DNA of 64,000 nucleotides from CADEED01 sp963842515 (GCA_963842515.1 CAWJGO010000002.1:1426001-1490000); one strand, 5' to 3'. Shown: positions 43,037 through 51,409, numbered from the stretch's first letter. Numbers and translations: made by a program. Notes: generated by a model not told the origin, from the letters alone.

Positions 43037-43721
43037 GAACATCCGACTGACGGCAATCGAGGCGCGCATCATCGGCGCGCTCATCGAAAAGCAGATCACC
43101 ACGCCCGATCAATACCCGCTGTCGCTCAACGCGCTGATCAACGCCTGCAACCAGAAGAGCAATCGGGAACCTCTCATGCAACTCGACGAACCCACCGTGA
43201 AGTTCGTCGTCGAGGGCCTGGGCCGCCGGCACATGGTCGTCGAGAAGTCGGGCTTCGGCAGCCGCGTCCCGAAGTTTCAACAGATTTTCTGCAACACCGA
43301 ATTCGGCAGCCTGAAGTTCACGCCACAGGAAACCGCGATCGTCTGTGAATTGCTGTTGCGCGGTCCACAGACGCCGGGGGAATTGCGCAGTCGTGCGCCG
43401 CGGATGGCTGAATTTCCCGATCCTGGCGTGGTTGAATCCGTGCTCGAGGGGCTGGCTGCCCGCGCCGGCGGCGGCATCGTCGCGCAACTCGCACGCGAAC
43501 CCGGTCGCCGCGATTCGCGCTGGGCGCAGTTGTTCGAAGAGCTGCCCGAATCGGTCAGAGTGGCCACGGCCGCCGATGTCGCGGAAAACAATGCGGCCAA
43601 CGCGGCGGCGCCGCGATCGCCTAGCAACGCCGAGCTCGTCGCGCGCGTGGCCGCGCTGGAAAGCGAAATCGCCGCGCTACGTGCCGAGCTGGCCGCACTC
43701 AAGCAGGGTCGCGTCGAGTGA
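43035..43721 (+). CDS. yceH: YceH family protein (DUF480)
   Basis: 228 residues. Two winged-helix modules: residues about 5-85 (ARIIGALIEKQITTPDQYPLSLNALINACNQKSNREP) and 100-180 (ETAIVCELLLRGPQTPGELRSRA). A C-terminal coiled coil (about 195-225; VARVAALESEIAALRAELAAL) follows. YceH is conserved in proteobacteria; its function is not established, though the fold suggests DNA binding. Its stop overlaps a GTG that opens a DUF486 pseudogene. Confidence 0.93.
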   Translation: MNIRLTAIEARIIGALIEKQITTPDQYPLSLNALINACNQKSNREPLMQLDEPTVKFVVEGLGRRHMVVEKSGFGSRVPKFQQIFCNTEFGSLKFTPQETAIVCELLLRGPQTPGELRSRAPRMAEFPDPGVVESVLEGLAARAGGGIVAQLAREPGRRDSRWAQLFEELPESVRVATAADVAENNAANAAAPRSPSNAELVARVAALESEIAALRAELAALKQGRVE

Positions 43722-43951
43722 ACCTGCCCGCCTGGGCACAAAGCGCGGGCCTGCTCTTGCTGTCGAACGTCTTCATGACCTTTGTCTGGTATGCGCATCT
43801 CAAGAACATGGTGGCCAAGCCCTGGGTGATCGCCGCGCTCGCGAGCTGAGGTATCGCGCTGTTCTACATGAAGCAGCCCCTCAAGCTGGACTTCCCCTGG
43901 GCCGGGTTGTGCCTGGTCGCGGCGGCCTACTTCATCTTCAGGAGCGACTAG
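43718..43951 (+). pseudogene. DUF486 membrane protein, broken by stop codon and internal deletion
   Basis: From a GTG overlapping the yceH stop, the frame reads a DUF486-like start (LLLLSNVFMTFVWYAHLKNM...PWVIAALAS). At 43847-43849 there is TGA where the family has Trp (SWGIALF). Translation past the stop continues in frame with GIALF, then jumps to the C-terminal part YMKQPLKLDFPWAGLCLVAAAYFIFR and ends at 43951. Compared with the usual protein of about 115 residues, roughly 40 residues between GIALF and YMKQ are missing. Two lesions in the same frame argue for a decaying gene, not a selenocysteine or sequencing error. Confidence 0.82.
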
Positions 43952-44968
43952 CTAGCGCAGCTTCGCCAGCGCCGTGCACAGCGCATCCACGTCTTCCGCG
44001 GATGTATCCCAGGAGCACACGAAACGCGCTTCCCCCGAGCCCGCGGGACCCCAGGGATAAAACGCGAACTCGGCGGCCAGCGCGGCGATGCGCGCCTCGC
44101 CGAGCTTCATGAATACCTGGTTGGTTGCGAACGGCTCGCTCAGCAATTCCGGCGCCGCCGCGGCGATGCGCGCCGCCAGCGCATTGGCATGCTCGGCATT
44201 GCGCTTCCACAGTCCGGTCTGCAGATATGCGAGCAGCTGCACGGCGGCGTAGCGTCCCTTGCAGAAGAGCTGCCCCGCACGCTTGCGCCGGAATTCGAAG
44301 TCCGCGACCCGCTCAGGATCGAAAAAAACCACCGCCTCGGCATTCATGCCGCCATTCTTGATGACGCCGAACGACAGCACGTCGACGCCAGCCTTCCACG
44401 TGAGCTCGGCCGCGGAGACTCTCTGTGCCACCAGCGCGTTCGCAAAACGCGCGCCGTCCATGTGCACGGACATGCCACGCTGGTGTGCGACCTTCGCCAG
44501 CACGCTGATCTCCTGCGGTGTGTAGATCGCGCCGCGCTCGGTCGCCTGCGTGATGGACAACATGCGCGGCTGTACGCCGTGCACGTGCGGCTCGAACCAG
44601 GTTAGCCGCGCGAGGAGATCGTCACCTGATATCTTCGCGCCCGCGCCGCCGACCAGCGAGAGTTTCGCGCCGCCGGTAAAAAATTCCGGCGCGCCGCACT
44701 CGTCGCGCTCGATGTGCGCCTCGACGTGCGTGAGTACCGTGCCCCAGGACGGGCACAGAGTCGCCAGGGCCAGCGAGTTCGCCGCGGTGCCTGAAGACAC
44801 CGCGAACACCCGCACCGGCGTGCCAAAGAATTCGGCGAAGACACCGTCGAGCGCATCCGTCCAGCGATCGGCCCCGTAGGCAGGTTCAACGCCGCGGTTC
44901 GCGTCGGCGATCGCACTCAGGATTTCCCCGCTGACCGCGGCGGTATTGTCGGATTTGAAGTAGCGCAT
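43952..44968 (-). CDS. ltaE: Low-specificity L-threonine aldolase
   Basis: 338 residues, beta-eliminating lyase/threonine aldolase fold. FKSDNTAAVSGEILSAI at the start, SSGTAANSLALATL, HMDGARFANALV and the PLP lysine in SFGVIKNGG. It cleaves threonine or allo-threonine to glycine and acetaldehyde. Its stop codon directly abuts the end of the convergent DUF486 pseudogene, with no gap between them. Confidence 0.93.
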   Translation of the reverse strand: MRYFKSDNTAAVSGEILSAIADANRGVEPAYGADRWTDALDGVFAEFFGTPVRVFAVSSGTAANSLALATLCPSWGTVLTHVEAHIERDECGAPEFFTGGAKLSLVGGAGAKISGDDLLARLTWFEPHVHGVQPRMLSITQATERGAIYTPQEISVLAKVAHQRGMSVHMDGARFANALVAQRVSAAELTWKAGVDVLSFGVIKNGGMNAEAVVFFDPERVADFEFRRKRAGQLFCKGRYAAVQLLAYLQTGLWKRNAEHANALAARIAAAAPELLSEPFATNQVFMKLGEARIAALAAEFAFYPWGPAGSGEARFVCSWDTSAEDVDALCTALAKLR

Positions 44969-45182
44969 CGCCGCGAATTCTACCGTCCGGCATGGGAACG
45001 AACCCGCAAATCCGATGGTCGACAGGTATCACCGCACCTATGACATGCCTGATCTGTTCGCGGGGACGGCAACGGTCTAATTACCCCAGGGAGATAACCC
45101 GCGGCGCTGACTCGTGACACTATCGCATGCAGGGCCGCGTTGCGAAGGCCGCGGCAACCATTTCGCTAAGGAAGGAAAATCG

Positions 45183-47687
45183 ATGAAAACTCCGAATTGC
45201 TTCAGGAAGACCGCGTTGCACTGCGGACTGATGGCCGCCCTTGGCGTCAGCGCCAGCGCACCGCTGCTCGCGCAGGACGCACCCGCGGCCGAGCCGGATG
45301 AAAACATCGACGAAGTGGTGGTCACGGGCACGCGCGTGGCCGCGCGCACGCGCCTCGAATCGCTGTCGCCTGTCGACGTGTTGTCAGCAGAATCGTTGAA
45401 TACGCAAGGCACCACAGAGCTCGCCGAAGCCCTGTCGAGTGCGGCGCCGTCGCTGAATTTCCCGCGGCCATCCATCACCGACGGCACGGATCACATCCGC
45501 CCCGCCACTCTTCGCGGTCTTGCTCCAGACCAGACGTTGGTGCTGGTCAACGGCAAGCGCCGTCATCAGTCCGCGCTGGTAAACGTCAATGGCTCGATTG
45601 GGCGCGGCTCCGCCGCGGTGGATCTCAATGCGATACCGCTCGCGGCGATCGAGACGGTCGAAGTGCTCCGGGATGGCGCGTCGGCGCAATACGGCTCGGA
45701 TGCCATTGCCGGTGTCATCAACCTGCGTCTGCGCGACGCTCGCGAGGGCGGCAACGCCAGCATCACTTACGGCAAATACAACACGGACGTGCAGACCGAA
45801 CGTGGCCAGCGTCACGAGGATGATGGCGGCACGATGACGGCGACCGGCTGGGTGGGCTTGCCGCTCGGCGGTGAAGGCTTTCTCACACTGTCGGGCGAGT
45901 ATCGCGACCGCGATCCCACGAGCCGTGGCGATTTCGACAATCGCGTGCCCGGTTCGCCGGTCACCTCGCGTTATGGCGACGCCAACGTCCGCGACATCAC
46001 TGCCTACGCCAATGCCGGTGTGCCGCTAGAGAATGACTGGAACATCTATGGCTGGGCTGGATACCAGCAGCGCGAGGGCGACTCGGCGGCCTTCCCACGC
46101 ATCTTCAACGATGTGCGCAATGTGCCGGCTATCTACCCGAACGGATTTCTGCCGCTCATCACCACCGACATCGACGATTTGGCGGTCGGCTGGGGTGTAC
46201 GCGGTGCGCTCGGCGGCTGGGAGGCCGATGTGAGCCTGGTCTATGGGTCCAACAAGGTCCAATACGGGGTCGAAGACAGCCTCAACACTTCCTATGGCGC
46301 GGCTTCGCAAACCAGCTTCGACGCCGGCGCCATGGAGTACAACCAGTTGACACTGAATGCCGCCATCGTGCGCGGCTTCGACTGGGGTCTCGCAGAGCCC
46401 GTGAACGTGGCGCTCGGCATCGAGGCCCGTCGCGAGGAATACGGCATCGAAGCGGGCGAACCCACCTCGTACGACCGGGGCCCGGTTGTCGGGGCGGCCG
46501 CGGGTGCGCAAGGCTTCCCGGGATTCCAACCGAGCAATGAGCTTGACGAAGACCGTACTGCATACAGCGCCTACGCCGACGTCGAAGCGCAGGTAACGGA
46601 AAAATTCCTCGCCTCGATCGCGGTGCGCGGCGAAGACTACTCAGATTTCGGGTCCGCGGTCACCGGCAAGCTTTCTGGGCGCTTCGACTTCACACCAGCC
46701 TTCGCAATCCGCGGAACGGCTGCCACCGGATTCCGCGCTCCGGGACTGCAGCAGGAGTTCTTCACCTCGACCGCCACCAACTTCATCAACGGTGTGCCAT
46801 TCGAAGTGGGCACGTTCCCGGCAACTTCCGCCACCGCCATCGTGCTCGGCGCGCGCCCGCTCGATGCGGAGAAATCCCGCAACTATTCTCTCGGTACGGT
46901 GTTTCGATTCGGCGGATTCGAAGCGACCATCGATGCCTATCGCATCGACATCCGCGATCGCATCGTGCTGTCGGAAAATTTGAATACGCCGCAGGTGGCG
47001 GCATTGATCGCGCCCTTCGGCGCGAGCGTGGCGCGCTTCTTCATCAACGGCGTCGAAACCAAGACGGAAGGCATCGACGTGGTCGCGCGGTATCTGTTGC
47101 GCAGCGAAGCTGCCGGCAGGTTCGAATTCGTCGCCGCGGGCAACTGGAATGACACGGAAGTCGAGAAACTCCCATCGACCAATGTCATCGACAACATCTG
47201 CGTAGGTCAGCCCGCCCCGTGCACGCCGCCGGTGCTGTTCGGCCGCATCAACACACTGACATTCGAAGAAGGCACTCCGGACAGCAAGCTCAGTATGGCC
47301 GTGGACTGGTCCATGCCGGTGGGCGCGGCAAGCTTCGGCGTCAATCTCAAAGGCACACAGTACGGGGAGGTCGTTGAGCCTGGCGCACCGACCAACGCCG
47401 AAATCGCCGCTGGCCTCGCCGATGCGCGGGACGTCGACATCGAGGGTGACGTGCTCGTCGATCTCGCCCTGAATGCGAAGCTCATGGACGGCAAGCTCGG
47501 ATTCGCGATCGGTGCCGACAATCTGTTCGATCAGTACCCGAACCGCATACCGAACAACCGCGTGCTGCCGACTCCCCCGGGCGGTACGGTGAACCTCAAT
47601 GCGACCAATGCACTCGGGTTCTCTCGCTACTCGCCATACGGCTTCAACGGTCGTTTCGTCTACGCCCGCATGTCGTTCAACTGGTAG
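45183..47687 (+). CDS. TonB-dependent outer membrane receptor
   Basis: 834 residues from the ATG at 45183, preceded by AAGGAAGGAAA; the longer frame upstream is not needed. Signal peptide (1-30, ending LLAQ), TonB-box-like DEVVVTGTR (about 41-49), a plug domain (LRGLAPDQTLVLVNGKRRHQS, VEVLRDGASAQYGSDAIAGVINLRL) and a 22-strand-type barrel ending in the aromatic signature RMSFNW. The large size and VNGKRRH motif are common in receptors of Xanthomonads and Caulobacter for carbohydrates or other nutrients, but the ligand is not evident. A strong terminator follows. Confidence 0.92.
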   Translation: MKTPNCFRKTALHCGLMAALGVSASAPLLAQDAPAAEPDENIDEVVVTGTRVAARTRLESLSPVDVLSAESLNTQGTTELAEALSSAAPSLNFPRPSITDGTDHIRPATLRGLAPDQTLVLVNGKRRHQSALVNVNGSIGRGSAAVDLNAIPLAAIETVEVLRDGASAQYGSDAIAGVINLRLRDAREGGNASITYGKYNTDVQTERGQRHEDDGGTMTATGWVGLPLGGEGFLTLSGEYRDRDPTSRGDFDNRVPGSPVTSRYGDANVRDITAYANAGVPLENDWNIYGWAGYQQREGDSAAFPRIFNDVRNVPAIYPNGFLPLITTDIDDLAVGWGVRGALGGWEADVSLVYGSNKVQYGVEDSLNTSYGAASQTSFDAGAMEYNQLTLNAAIVRGFDWGLAEPVNVALGIEARREEYGIEAGEPTSYDRGPVVGAAAGAQGFPGFQPSNELDEDRTAYSAYADVEAQVTEKFLASIAVRGEDYSDFGSAVTGKLSGRFDFTPAFAIRGTAATGFRAPGLQQEFFTSTATNFINGVPFEVGTFPATSATAIVLGARPLDAEKSRNYSLGTVFRFGGFEATIDAYRIDIRDRIVLSENLNTPQVAALIAPFGASVARFFINGVETKTEGIDVVARYLLRSEAAGRFEFVAAGNWNDTEVEKLPSTNVIDNICVGQPAPCTPPVLFGRINTLTFEEGTPDSKLSMAVDWSMPVGAASFGVNLKGTQYGEVVEPGAPTNAEIAAGLADARDVDIEGDVLVDLALNAKLMDGKLGFAIGADNLFDQYPNRIPNNRVLPTPPGGTVNLNATNALGFSRYSPYGFNGRFVYARMSFNW

Positions 47688-47706
47688 TTGAGAAGTCTGG
47701 AAAATT

Positions 47707-47731
47707 GGGGCCGTCCGCCGCGGACGGCCCC
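47707..47731 (+). terminator. Terminator of the TonB receptor gene
   Basis: GGGGCCGTCCG (47707-47717) and CGGACGGCCCC (47721-47731) form a perfect 11-bp stem with a 3-base CCG loop, 20 bases after the stop codon, followed by ACTATTT. Confidence 0.75.
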
Positions 47732-47899
47732 ACTATTTGACGGTGATTATTTGATGTAGTCGGCACTCGGCGGCAAGCCGCTGCACGGCCGCCAGCCGCG
47801 AGGCACGGAACCGTGAACTGGATGCGGCCGGCCCCGATAGAAACCCTCAGGGTTTGCCCGTATCGTCCATTCGTGGGCACCACATACCGCATTCCGACC

Positions 47900-48232
47900 A
47901 TGAGCAGCCGCCGCGAGTTCTTCCGGCTGCCGTACCCGATCACCAGCGGTGCGACGCTCGCCGTGGACGGGGCTAACTACAGGGTCGGTGAGCTTTCCGA
48001 GCGCGGCCTGCGGGTGATTTCGGGCGTGGGGCGTTTCCCGGTCGATGCGCGCATCCAGGGAACGCTGACGCTGGCCATGGGCGTGCGCTGCCCGGTTTCG
48101 GGGACGGTGCTGCGCATCGAAGACGACGCCTTCGTGCTCAAGCTGGAACGCGGGCCGACGTCATACGACGTGATCCGCGAGCAGCGATTCGTGGCCAAAA
48201 CCTTCCCGGACTGGAAACCGACTCCGGAGTGA
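47900..48232 (+). CDS. PilZ domain protein
   Basis: 110 residues from the ATG at 47900; the frame runs upstream another 29 codons without conserved sequence. SSRREFFRLPYP contains the RxxxR half of the c-di-GMP site, and GELSERGLRV stands for the D/NxSxxG half, with Glu in place of the usual Asp/Asn-led motif. The rest (VRCPVSGTVLRIEDDAFVLKLE) is the PilZ beta-barrel. It could bind cyclic di-GMP, though the altered second motif makes this uncertain. A repeat element begins right after its stop codon. Confidence 0.8.
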   Translation: MSSRREFFRLPYPITSGATLAVDGANYRVGELSERGLRVISGVGRFPVDARIQGTLTLAMGVRCPVSGTVLRIEDDAFVLKLERGPTSYDVIREQRFVAKTFPDWKPTPE

Positions 48233-48253
48233 AAATGGGGACATTCCCTATTT
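48233..48253. repeat. Palindromic element after the PilZ gene stop codon
   Basis: AAATGGGGA (48233-48241) and TCCCTATTT (48245-48253) form an inverted repeat with one mismatch around CAT. The following TTTCCTAGCAAAAGGGG matches the copy after moaA exactly. Inner arm bases differ from that copy (GGTC/GACC there, GGGA/TCCC here) but still pair. Confidence 0.65.
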
Positions 48254-48549
48254 CCTAGCAAAAGGGGACGCACCTCGATTGGAGTGGGAGGTGGAGTTGC
48301 TGGATCGCTCAGGGTCGAGAGCTCGCTGCTGAGCGCGCCGGACGGCGTTCGCTCGCGCGAGGCTGCGCGCCAGAGCTGTCAGCGATCAATTAGCGGTCAA
48401 GCGCAGAACCCGCACCGTAGAGACGAACCACCAAAGAGTACCTGCGCGCTATACGCCTCGCGCTCGCCGCTCAGACGCTCGCTCTCGACCCTGAGCGATC
48501 CAGCAACGCCAGCTCACACTCCGATCAAGACGTGTCCCCGTTTGCTTGG
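48254..48549 (+). repeat. Element copy A: conserved core with long self-complementary arms
   Basis: Left arm 48254-48322 and right arm 48481-48549 are inverted repeats. The inner 27 bases (48296-48322 with 48481-48507) are perfectly complementary; the outer 40 pair at roughly three in four positions, down to CCTAGCAAAAGGGG against CCCCGTTTGCTTGG. The interior contains blocks shared with copy B: 48331-48353 (identical 23 bases) and 48425-48450 (identical 26 bases). No open frame in it looks like a protein. Read as a mobile or structured non-coding element of MITE-like build. Confidence 0.75.
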
Positions 48550-48666
48550 GTGCTGAGATCGGAGCCGCACGGAAGGTTGTTCGCGCGAGCTATCGGACTT
48601 GGCGCTCTTCTCTCCGCTAGCTGAGGGCGCACCACATCCGCTTGCTGTGGGATCCTTCCTCTCCGC

Positions 48667-48926
48667 TTGCGTGGGCGCGCGAGGATGTTCGGGTGGAAGG
48701 TTCCAGGCGCGAGCGTGTGAGCGGCGCAGCGCGGGGCGTCAAGCGCGCAGGTACTCTTTGGTGGTTCTTTCCTGACGGGCGCGTTTTGCGCTGTTTCCCA
48801 TTGAACGCTGACAGCTCTGGCGCGCAGCCCCGCGCAAGCGAACGCCGTCCGGCGCGCTCACCAGCGAGCGCCTGGAACATTCCACCCGAACATCCCCACA
48901 CACCCACGCAATCAAGTGCGTCCCCT
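48667..48926 (-). repeat. Element copy B: inverted orientation, different but paired arms
   Basis: On the minus strand this repeats copy A: AAAGGGGACGCAC at its start, the identical 23-base block (48837-48859) and 26-base block (48742-48767). Its inner arms, 48684-48710 and 48868-48894, pair at 26 of 27 positions, yet their sequence (GATGTTCGGGTGG...) bears no resemblance to the arm of copy A at the same place. Pairing extends outward to TTGCGTGGG/CCCACGCAA (48667-48675, 48903-48911). So the arms vary while complementarity is kept. Confidence 0.75.
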
Positions 48927-48973
48927 TTAGCCAACAAATGGCGCGCTCCCCACGCCTGCGGCCACTTCGGAAA

Positions 48974-48994
48974 ACGCCGGCGATGCGCCGGCGT
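48974..48994 (-). terminator. Strong hairpin with T-run on the minus strand
   Basis: ACGCCGGCG (48974-48982) and CGCCGGCGT (48986-48994), a perfect 9-bp stem with a 3-base loop. On the minus strand the stem runs directly into TTTT. It sits upstream of copy B in that copy's reading direction and could block leftward transcription entering from the typA region. Confidence 0.55.
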
Positions 48995-49124
48995 CCAATG
49001 AGCTGAAAACGGCAATGTCCCAGTCTGTGGCGTGGGTTTTGGCCTTTCGGGGCCAACCTGTTACCCTGCGCGCCCCCTAGCCCCTGCCTGCGCATGTCTT
49101 CCCTCGCGTAAGCCTCTGAGTTGT

Positions 49125-50954
49125 ATGGCAAATCGTCCCATTCGAAACATCGCGATCATCGCGCACGTCGACCACGGCAAGACCACGCTGGTTGACTGCC
49201 TGCTGCGCCAGTCCGGCACCTTCGCCGCGCACGAGAAAATCGCCGAGCGAGTCATGGACTCGAACGACATCGAAAAGGAACGTGGCATCACGATCCTGGC
49301 GAAGAATTGCGCCATCGAATACGGGGGCACCCGAATCAACATCGTCGACACGCCCGGGCACGCCGACTTCGGCGGCGAAGTGGAACGCGTGCTGTCGATG
49401 GTCGACACGGTGCTGCTGGTCGTGGACGCCGTCGAAGGCCCCATGCCGCAGACGCGTTTCGTCACGCGCAAGGCGCTGGCGCTGGGCCTCAATGCCATCG
49501 TCGTGGTGAACAAGATCGACCGCCCGGGCGCGCGCCCCGACTGGGTCGTCGATCAGACGTTTGAGCTCTTCGACAAGTTGGGCGCCACCGACCGTCAGCT
49601 CGATTTCCCCGTGATCTACGCCTCCGCGCTCGAAGGCTGGGCCAGCACCGATCACACGCGCCGCGAGCCCGACATGCGCGCGCTGTACGAAGCCATCCTG
49701 CACCACGTGCCCGCTCCCAAGAGCGAGCCCGATGCGCCGCTGCAGTTCCAGATTTCGACGCTCGACTACAACTCGTACGTCGGACGCATCGGCATCGGCC
49801 GCATTCGCCGCGGCACGGTGAAAGCCGGGCAGACCATCCAGTTGTGGAACGGCAGCGAAGACCACGGCACCGCGAAGGTCCAGCAGGTGCTCACGTTCAA
49901 GGGCCTGGCACGCGAGTCGGTCGAATCGGCCGTCGCCGGTGACATCGTCGCCGTGACCGGCATCGAAGACGTGCACATCGGTTACACCATCTGCGACGTC
50001 GACCAGCCGGACGCGCTGCCGCCGATTTCCGTCGACGAACCGACGCTCGTCATGAGCTTCCAGGTGAATACCTCGCCGCTCGCCGGCAAGGAGGGCAAGT
50101 ACGTCACCAGCCGCCAGATCCGCGAACGCCTGATGCGCGAGCTGGAGAGCAACGTGGCGCTGCGCGTGGACGAAACCGGCGATGCCGACGTGTTCCGCGT
50201 CTCCGGGCGCGGCGAGCTGCATCTCACGATCCTCATCGAAAACATGCGCCGCGAAGGCTACGAAGTGGCAGTCGGCAAGCCGCGCGTACTGACCAAGACC
50301 ATCAACGGCGTGGTGCACGAACCCTTCGAAGCGCTCACCGTAGACATCGACGAAGGCCACCAGGGTGGCGTCATGGAAGCGTTGGGCCGGCGCAAGGCCG
50401 AGCTGAAAGACATGTCCAATGACGGTCGCGGCCGCGTGCGCATCGAGTACCGCGTCTCCGCGCGCGGTCTCATCGGCTTCCAGAGTGAATTCATGAACGC
50501 CACGCGCGGCACCGGACTGCAGAGCCATATCTTCGATGGCTTCGCGCCCATGGCCGGGGAGATTCCCGATCGCCACAATGGCGTATTGATCAGCAGTGAA
50601 CCGGGGTTTGCCGTGGCGTACTCGCTGTTCAGCTTGCAGGAACGCGGACGCCTGTTCGTCTCGCACGGTGAAGCGGTATACGAAGGCATGATCATCGGCA
50701 TTCACTCGCGCGAGAACGATCTCGTGGTGAATCCGATCAAGACCAAAAAGCTCACCAACGTTCGGGCTGCCGGCAAGGACGATGCGCTGCTGCTCACGCC
50801 GCCCATCGAGCTCACGCTCGAGTACGCCGTGGAGTTCATCGCCGACGATGAGCTGGTGGAAGTGACGCCGAAGTGCATTCGCATCCGCAAACGCAAGCTG
50901 CTCGAGCACGAGCGCAAGCGCGCCTCGCGAGTCGATGAGGCGCTGCTGGCCTGA
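49125..50954 (+). CDS. typA: GTP-binding protein TypA/BipA
   Basis: 609 residues from the ATG at 49125. Translational GTPase: AHVDHGKTTLVDCLL (G1), ERGITI (G2), DTPGHADFGGE (G3) and VVNKIDRP (G4). Domains II, III and V and the TypA-specific C-terminal domain follow (SARGLIGFQSEFMNATRGTG, ISSEPGFAVAYSLFSLQERGRLF). BipA binds the ribosome, assists 50S assembly at low temperature and affects stress and virulence traits. It is a single gene; its leader runs back into the repeat-rich stretch. Confidence 0.96.
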   Translation: MANRPIRNIAIIAHVDHGKTTLVDCLLRQSGTFAAHEKIAERVMDSNDIEKERGITILAKNCAIEYGGTRINIVDTPGHADFGGEVERVLSMVDTVLLVVDAVEGPMPQTRFVTRKALALGLNAIVVVNKIDRPGARPDWVVDQTFELFDKLGATDRQLDFPVIYASALEGWASTDHTRREPDMRALYEAILHHVPAPKSEPDAPLQFQISTLDYNSYVGRIGIGRIRRGTVKAGQTIQLWNGSEDHGTAKVQQVLTFKGLARESVESAVAGDIVAVTGIEDVHIGYTICDVDQPDALPPISVDEPTLVMSFQVNTSPLAGKEGKYVTSRQIRERLMRELESNVALRVDETGDADVFRVSGRGELHLTILIENMRREGYEVAVGKPRVLTKTINGVVHEPFEALTVDIDEGHQGGVMEALGRRKAELKDMSNDGRGRVRIEYRVSARGLIGFQSEFMNATRGTGLQSHIFDGFAPMAGEIPDRHNGVLISSEPGFAVAYSLFSLQERGRLFVSHGEAVYEGMIIGIHSRENDLVVNPIKTKKLTNVRAAGKDDALLLTPPIELTLEYAVEFIADDELVEVTPKCIRIRKRKLLEHERKRASRVDEALLA

Positions 50955-51109
50955 GGCCGCGAGGCTTCCGATGTGTCATATGCAGCGCGACCATCGGTGG
51001 CCGCCGCTGTGACGCGATGCGCGGAATTCGTGCGTTGTCGCGTCCGCGCCGTTCCCTGCCTCCCCGGTAGCACCTACCCTGAGATCAAACAAGTCCAGGG
51101 GCTGGATCA

Positions 51110-51397
51110 ATGAAGAAGATGTTGTCGAATTGGCACGCCGTGAGCATCGTCATGCAGGAAGCCAGCTGCACGGCAGCGGCGCTGTGCAGCGATTACCGCT
51201 TTCTGTCCTCGCAGATCCCGCCGTTGCCGTTGCGCGAGTGCGACCGCGCCGCCACCTGCCCGTGCAAGTTCAAACATTTTGAAGACCGCCGTGGCGGCCT
51301 GCGACGCACCGACGATGTGCGCCACGGCTTGCGATCGGCGTTCACCGAGAGAAACCGGCGCGTCGTGCGCGGGCGCCGCGCGGTAGATGGCCGCTGA
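51110..51397 (+). CDS. Small Cys-rich basic protein of unknown function
   Basis: 95 residues. A hydrophobic/Cys N-terminal half (SIVMQEASCTAAALCSDYRFLSS) is followed by PPLPLRECDRAATCPCKFKHFEDRRGGLRR, whose CX5CXCX3H arrangement suggests a small zinc site, and a strongly basic tail (RNRRVVRGRRAVDGR). I recall small proteobacterial proteins with a similar LPL..C....C.C...H.DRR core, but no function. It stands between typA and a convergent SIMPL gene. Confidence 0.68.
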   Translation: MKKMLSNWHAVSIVMQEASCTAAALCSDYRFLSSQIPPLPLRECDRAATCPCKFKHFEDRRGGLRRTDDVRHGLRSAFTERNRRVVRGRRAVDGR

Positions 51398-51409
51398 CGC
51401 GTTGTTCCG

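Larger units (their letters stand above)
48233..49124. other. 892-base gene-free stretch dominated by repeats
   Basis: Between the PilZ gene and typA I find no convincing gene. It holds a palindromic head (48233-48253), element copy A (48254-48549), a spacer with three loose direct repeats of the type TCTCCGCTAGCTGAGGGCGC (48610-48680), inverted copy B (48667-48926), a hairpin (48974-48994) and the typA leader. Short open frames on either strand follow the repeats and look non-coding. Confidence 0.75.

Noticed and set aside
43847..43849. TGA in the DUF486 gene considered as selenocysteine or recoding
   Set aside because: The family has Trp here, no SECIS-like hairpin follows, and a nearby deletion shows the gene is already damaged.
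48284..49031. Several 90-130 codon frames inside the repeat stretch (both strands)
   Set aside because: They follow the repeat blocks in different frames in copies A and B, have Arg/Ser-rich composition and no conserved frame, so they are best read as non-coding.
49077..50909. 610-codon minus-strand frame opposite typA
   Set aside because: Pure shadow of a highly conserved GTPase; composition is typical of reverse frames and no motif is visible.
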